Below are positions 59,601-64,000 of a stretch of DNA of 64,000 nt, in pieces. Each line of letters starts with the position of its first letter. The first letter of the stretch is position 1. Origin of the DNA: Mercurialis annua (Eukaryota > Streptophyta > Magnoliopsida > Malpighiales > Euphorbiaceae); NCBI RefSeq assembly GCF_937616625.2, contig NC_065572.1:75266653-75330652 (forward strand), written 5' to 3'. Under the pieces are notes generated by a model. That model did no database searches. It saw only the letters and a program-made list of their open reading frames with translations, and was not told where the DNA came from. The position numbers and the translations under genes are program-made.

Positions 59601-59670
59601 GGAGATTTGAACCCTTGACCTCTTACAAGAATGACCAAGTGCTTTGCCATTAAGGCAAAGGTTTATTGCT
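59601..59670 (-). repeat. tRNA-like segment in left arm
   Basis: On the minus strand the sequence reads CCTTAATGGCAAAGCACTTG, a spacer, then GAGGTCAAGGGTTCAAATCT, resembling Pol III A-box and B-box order. It is not a functional tRNA: I cannot fold a cloverleaf, and the end lacks a proper acceptor stem. The right arm carries a diverged counterpart. Confidence 0.5.
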
Positions 59671-60180
59671 GTCAACATTTGCTCTATAATGTATATATAT
59701 ATTATATACATCTGATTATAAATTTATTAGAATGAAATTATTTTTATAGTATAAATTAAATATAAACTAAATATCAGTTTAAATTAAAGTTACTATTAAA
59801 TAAGTCTAATTTAATTTATTTAATAAATATTTGCACAGTAAAAATATAAAATATACATATATTTATATTTTACACTCTTTATTAATATGAGTAAGACTAG
59901 TAAGATATTTCACTTGTTAAAATTAAAAAATATAATGGTTTGTTGGTCAAACCCGAGGTGGTCGTGGTCGGATACGTGGTGGTGGGACCCGCCATGGTGG
60001 GCAAAAATTCAATATAAACCTAATAACGACTTAATGTCAACTCAATGACAACTTAATGTTAACTTTATTATTTATACTATTAAAAATAATTTATAAAATG
60101 ACAAATAAAGTAATAGTAATTTAAAAGCAAACTATCTAAGATTTTATTGACATGAGTCGAAAGTAAATTTAAAATAAATG

Positions 60181-61020
60181 AACTGAATATAAACTTAATA
60201 TGAACTCAATGTCAACTTAATATAAACTCAAAGTAAACTTAATGTGAACTTAATATAAATTTATGTCAACTTAATGTAAATTTAATGTTCACTAAATATC
60301 AACTCAAAGTAAATATTTTGATAAATAATTATAAATTTTAAATGAATTTTTTTTTATTATAATAGTAAAATTATTTTTTTATAATTCATACTTTTAAAAA
60401 TAAACTAATTGTATAATGAAAGTATATTATTTAAGATTTTTCGCAATGATTTATGTAAATTTAATGTCAACTCAACGTCGAATCAATGTAAACTCAATGA
60501 TGACTCAGTGTCAACCCAATATAAACCTAATGTCAACTCAACGTCGAATCAATGTAAACTCAATGTCAACTCAATATAAACTCAATATGAACTGAATATG
60601 AACTGAATATAAACTTAATATGAACTCAATGTCAACTCAATATAAACTCAAAGTAAACTTAATGTGAACTTAATATAAATTTATGTCAACTTAATGTAAA
60701 TTTAATGTTCACTAAATATCAACTCAAAGTAAATATTTTGATAAATTATTATAAATTTTAAATGAAATTATTTTTTATTATAATAGTAAAATTATTTTTT
60801 TATAATTCATACTTTGAAAAATAAACTAATTGTATATTGAAAGTAAATTATTTAAGATTTTTTGCAATTATTTTTATAAATTAATGTCAACTTAACGTCA
60901 AATCAATGTAAATTCAATGATGATTCAGTGTCAACCCAATATAAATCTAATGTCAACTCAACGTCGAATCAATGTAAACTCAATGATGATTCAATGTCAA
61001 CTCAATATAAACCTAATATC
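60181..61020. repeat. 420-bp tandem duplication of minisatellite core
   Basis: AACTGAATATAAACTTAATA begins at 60181 and again at 60601. The following 420 bases match with few differences, including ACTAAATATCAACTCAAAGT and ACGTCGAATCAATGTAAACT. It lies inside the Mutator-like element. Confidence 0.93.
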
Positions 61021-61730
61021 AACTAAATGTAAACTTAATATAAATTAAACTTAATATCAACTCAATGTCGACTCAATGTCAAGTGAATGTAAATCTAATA
61101 TAAACTCAATGTAAAATTGATGTAAACTACATGTCAATTCAAAGTAAATGTTTTAGTAAATTATTATAATTTTAAAAATTAACTTAATATCAACTCAACG
61201 TCGACTTAATATCAACTTAATGATGACTCAATGTCAACTCAATGTAAACGTAATGTAAACGTAATGTCAATTCAATGTAATCCTAATGTCAACTCAGTGT
61301 AAATATCATGTCAATGCAATGCAAACCTAATGTAAACTCAATATAAATTTAATGTCAATCTGAAAAAGTAAATTATTTTAATTTTGAAATGTAACTTAAA
61401 ATTGCTTCAAATTGACATGTAATTAACTTATATAATTTATTTTGAGTTTATATCGAGTTGACATTAAGTTAATTGTGTTTCTAATACATTAATTTATAAA
61501 TTTATTTTAACTTAATTTACTTTAAGTTAATATTTAATTTACACTAGTATTAATTTAATTAGAATAAATTAATTTAAATTTTAACAAGCGTAATATTTTA
61601 TTAGTATTTTATAATAATATATTATTTATAATCAACCATTTTAATATGTTTATATTTAGTTTAGATGCTTTCTTATACATTATTAAAGAGTATATGTATA
61701 TATATAAAAGAGTAAATAAAGACAACAAAC

Positions 61731-61795
61731 ATGTCTTGCCTTGATGGTTAGACACATGGACAAAGAGTGAGAAGTCATGGGTTCTATTCCTACTA
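61731..61795 (+). repeat. tRNA-like segment in right arm
   Basis: The plus strand reads CTTGCCTTGATGGTTAGACA ... AAGTCATGGGTTCTATTCCT. The A-box/B-box-like order mirrors the minus-strand segment in the left arm, as expected for inverted arms, though the two have diverged. Confidence 0.45.
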
Positions 61796-62437
61796 ATAGC
61801 AAATTTGTATTTTATTTAATTCTTTTAAAATCTCACCACTATAGTTGATTGTTGTTGACCGCCGTTGACCGCGGTGGGCCGGCCGTTGACCGGCGTTGAC
61901 CGCGGTGGTCCGGCCGGTCGGACCGAAAATTGGTCGGTGGCGGTTGGTTCGTTTGTCTAACCAAATCCACATTTGCCACGTGTCATCATTTGATTGATTC
62001 AAACATAGACCAATGAAATGTTGACAAATATCAAGGACAATATTGTCTCATTTTTTTTTATTTTGGGTTATGAGGGATTTTTTGTAAACTTTTTATTTTT
62101 TTTGAGAGATTTTTGCCAAAATCAAAATGGTGAGGGAAAAGTGAAACACCATAGCATTTTTAGGGGATTTGTGTAAAAAACCCTAAAAATTATGACTACA
62201 ATTTTTGTTTTTAGCAATGGGAACACTTGTGGCTATTGTTGGGTAAAATTAAAATTTGATACCAAGCTAGCGTTTCATGCTATAGTTTTCTATACAATGT
62301 AAGCAAATATGTGCATCCAATGAAGCCTTTTTTCTGTACAAAATGGTACGTTTAAAAGATGTAATGTTTCTTCTCAAAAATAAAAGGATGTAATGTTAAA
62401 TAGTTAAGTATGTAGTATATATCATATTGGTATAAAG

Positions 62438-63854
62438 CTATAGTCCCGACTCTTGAATTGCCTGATGAAGAGCGTGATTAGGGAGTAGGTTGCAGTGTTC
62501 AAGTTTCAGATTTGTCATCGGGGAAGTGTTGTGCCCACTTTTCAACCATCCTCTTATAGCATCACCTTCGTATGTGAATCCATCTGCTGCTATTTGTGGA
62601 TCTTTCATCACTTCCTACAAATGCAGATAGTAGCCATGGTCATAAGAAGCTGGCAAAGATCACACAAACAGATGCACGACGTAATGTATCCATGAAAGAT
62701 TCAAGGTACACATATTTAAGTTCAACTTGTGCAAACCATTTTCTTACATTATTACAACCAACCTATGTAGCACGGAGACAAAAAAAGGCTGAAACGAGAA
62801 ATGTCGAAATGGAAAAGTGAAATGACATTTTTTATAAAAATAAGTTATAACAGAGATTTTCAGAGTTTTAAAAGGGTTTACGGTAACAGAAATGAGACAC
62901 TGAAACATAGAACTTGAGAAGTTTCCATGCAACATAGCCATTAACTAGAGTTCACTACAGCAAAAGAGGCAGTCTAGATGATTAGAATGCAAGAGCACTT
63001 GGTTGGTGCTCTTCTTTCTACTACCAAATCTTCATTAGTAAAACCAGTTTGCCATAATGTAAACCAGGTTTTAAATCCACGTATGATATAATTACCTGAA
63101 AAATGGGACAAACAAAATGGGAAGGGATCCGGTGCAGCTCCTTGGAACGTGAAGATGACAGTAAATCACCGCACGAAGCCCTCATTGGCTCAAGGATGTT
63201 CCAGATTTCTGAAACAAGATCTGGACGATTCAATGGGTTTTTCTCACAGCACCTCAATGCCAATCTTGCCAGCAGTTTGGCATCCTCAACTGGCCAGTCC
63301 CCAGAAGAAGTATCCAATAAGGTTTTGAAGTTCTCTTCCTCTAATGCACATTTTACATATTTTACCAATCCTGGAACTGGTTTTCCAGTCAAAAGTCGTA
63401 ACAGTATAATTCCAAATGAGTAAACATCCGACCTTGGAGTAAGTTTCCCTGTCTCGGTATATCCCGGATCATCATACAAAGATGTGAAATTCAGGTTAGA
63501 TTTGTTAGACATTGGATTATCGTTACGCATTCTTTCTCCTTGTGGGACCAAAAGAGAGATGCCAAAGTCACTGAGTTTGCTGACCAAGTTATCATCAAGG
63601 AGGACTTTCGACGGTTTCAGACTTCCATGTATAATACAAGGCTTATTAGAATGAAGAAATATAAGAGCAGAGCATATCTCATTAGCAATGTGTATCCGAA
63701 TTTGCCAAGGAAGAGGGTGCCTCTTATTTTTGCAGGCAAGGGAATCTTCGAGGCTTCCATTTCTCACGTGCTCATAGACAAGTGACTTGGACTCTGGGCA
63801 AGTTCCAATTAATGTTACCAGGTGTGGATGTCTCACTCTACTTAAAACTTCCAC
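62438..63854 (-). CDS. PUB32: PUB32-like kinase/U-box protein, C-terminal part
   Basis: Two minus-strand exons are visible, 63854-63096 and 62614-62438, joined in phase 0: 253 residues of kinase domain and linker, then 58 of U-box. The N-terminal half (by family a USP-like domain and coiled coil) lies past the right edge. The kinase part runs from VEVLSRVRHPHLVTLIG through SLVYEHVRNGSLEDSL, DFGISLLV, YDDPGYTETGKLTPRSDVYS and FGIILLRLLTGKPV. The linker ends LHRIPSHFVCPIFQ, and the U-box continues EVMKDPQIAADGFTYEGDAI, GHNTSPMTNLKL. U-box proteins are E3 ubiquitin ligases. The catalytic loop is HGSLKPSK instead of HRDLKPxN (Ser codon 63621-63623), so the kinase is probably inactive. The end, AIQESGL, replaces the usual AIQEW ending of the U-box. 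Assignment to PUB32 rather than PUB33 rests on the degenerate catalytic loop. Confidence 0.85.
62764..62938 (-). repeat. GTAGCACGG-family short TIR repeat, copy F
   Basis: In the intron between the PUB32-like kinase and U-box exons. It begins CTATGTAGCACGGAGAC and ends AAGTTTCCATGCAACATAGC. The interior (GAAATGTCGAAATGG, GATTTTCAGAGTTTTA, GAAATGAGACACTG) is the inverted form of copies D and E. Confidence 0.65.
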
Positions 63855-64000
63855 CTGAAATGCAACCAACAAAATAATCAATGTTAATCAACAGATAGTA
63901 ATTTATTTTAGTTATCACCATTAATAAGGTATATACAAACTGATTAAGTTTTCCCTCAAGATTTTTTTTTAGTTTCAGTTACAGATTTCACTTTGGTCTG

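Larger units (their letters stand above)
59200..62183. mobile_element. non-autonomous Mutator-like element, 2984 bp
   Basis: Terminal inverted repeats: left GAGAAAATTACACCAAATCA, right inverted GGGTTTTTTACACAAATCCC. The perfect 9-base direct repeat TAAAAATTA lies at 59191-59199 and 62184-62192. Arms extend about 500 bases each. Both contain a GC-rich block (CCGGTCAACGGCCGGACCAC on the left; GGCCGTTGACCGGCGTTGAC on the right), a block of T/A runs, and a tRNA-like stretch. The ~2 kb core is built from degenerate 12-13 bp units such as AACTCAATGTCA and AACTCAATATAA. It includes a 420-bp tandem duplication. No transposase reading frame. The TIR length, 9 bp duplication and lack of coding place it in the Mutator superfamily as a non-autonomous or foldback-like form. 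Confidence 0.88.
58401..62437. other. spacer zinc-finger gene / PUB32-like gene
   Basis: 58401-59199 is AT-rich with no feature I can name. 59200-62183 is a large Mutator-like element. 62193-62437 is the 3' flank of the minus-strand PUB32-like gene. No gene recognised; the short ORFs at the element ends fall in its inverted arms. Confidence 0.65.

Noticed and set aside
59601..59670. Functional tRNA gene
   Set aside because: A/B-box-like words are present, but no cloverleaf with paired acceptor and anticodon stems could be drawn.
59191..62192. CRISPR-like or satellite array explanation for the repeated core
   Set aside because: Units are short, degenerate and without regular spacers, the genome is plant, and TIRs with a 9-bp duplication explain the block as a transposable element.

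Overview
The window is nuclear DNA from a eudicot plant. The genes are split by GT-AG introns, intergenic DNA is very AT-rich, and the proteins belong to land-plant families: cutin acyltransferase DCR, chloroplast TatB/HCF106, TIC32, YODA-type MAPKKK, SKP1-like 21 and a PUB-type kinase/U-box protein. No bacterial, viral or organellar block was seen. Gene models were built by hand: splice sites were chosen so that reading phase closes across each gene and the joined protein matches the family as I know it. No database was searched.

Layout, left to right: DCR (+, 5' end missing, to 2630); a spacer with three short TIR elements; the plant METTL14/MTB m6A methyltransferase subunit (+, 5680-10278); HCF106/TatB (-, 12818-10894), tail to tail with MTB; a gene-poor 4.6 kb; a proline/serine-rich protein with eight tandem 16-residue repeats (+, 17475-19951); a repeat-rich spacer; an LSI2/ArsB-type transporter (+, 22923-24927); about 7 kb of AT-rich spacer with several transposon relics; a YODA-like MAPKKK (+, 32638-37407) with a uORF-rich leader; two tandem TIC32-type short-chain dehydrogenases (-, 39934-38156 and 43333-40434); a Harbinger-like element; SKP1-like 21 (+, 46678-49608); a small membrane protein of unknown function (-, 51751-50999); a C2H2 zinc-finger protein of unknown function (-, 57467-53165); a 3 kb Mutator-like element; and the C-terminal half of a PUB32-like kinase/U-box protein (-, 63854-62438, continuing off the right edge).

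The genes do not form one pathway. Themes are epidermal barrier (DCR), epidermal/embryo signalling (YODA family), chloroplast protein import or translocation (HCF106, TIC32), ubiquitin ligases (SKP1-like, PUB) and mRNA methylation (MTB).

The least expected material is in the non-coding DNA. Five or six non-autonomous elements with long terminal inverted repeats are each flanked by a readable 9-10 bp direct repeat, which is Mutator-like. The largest carries tRNA-like sequence in both arms and a 12-13 bp minisatellite core. A separate short family with GTAGCACGG-type ends occurs six times, each copy inside an intron or probable gene leader. Two kinase leaders or domains also stand out: five uORFs ahead of the YODA-like ORF, and a PUB kinase that lacks the catalytic Asp.
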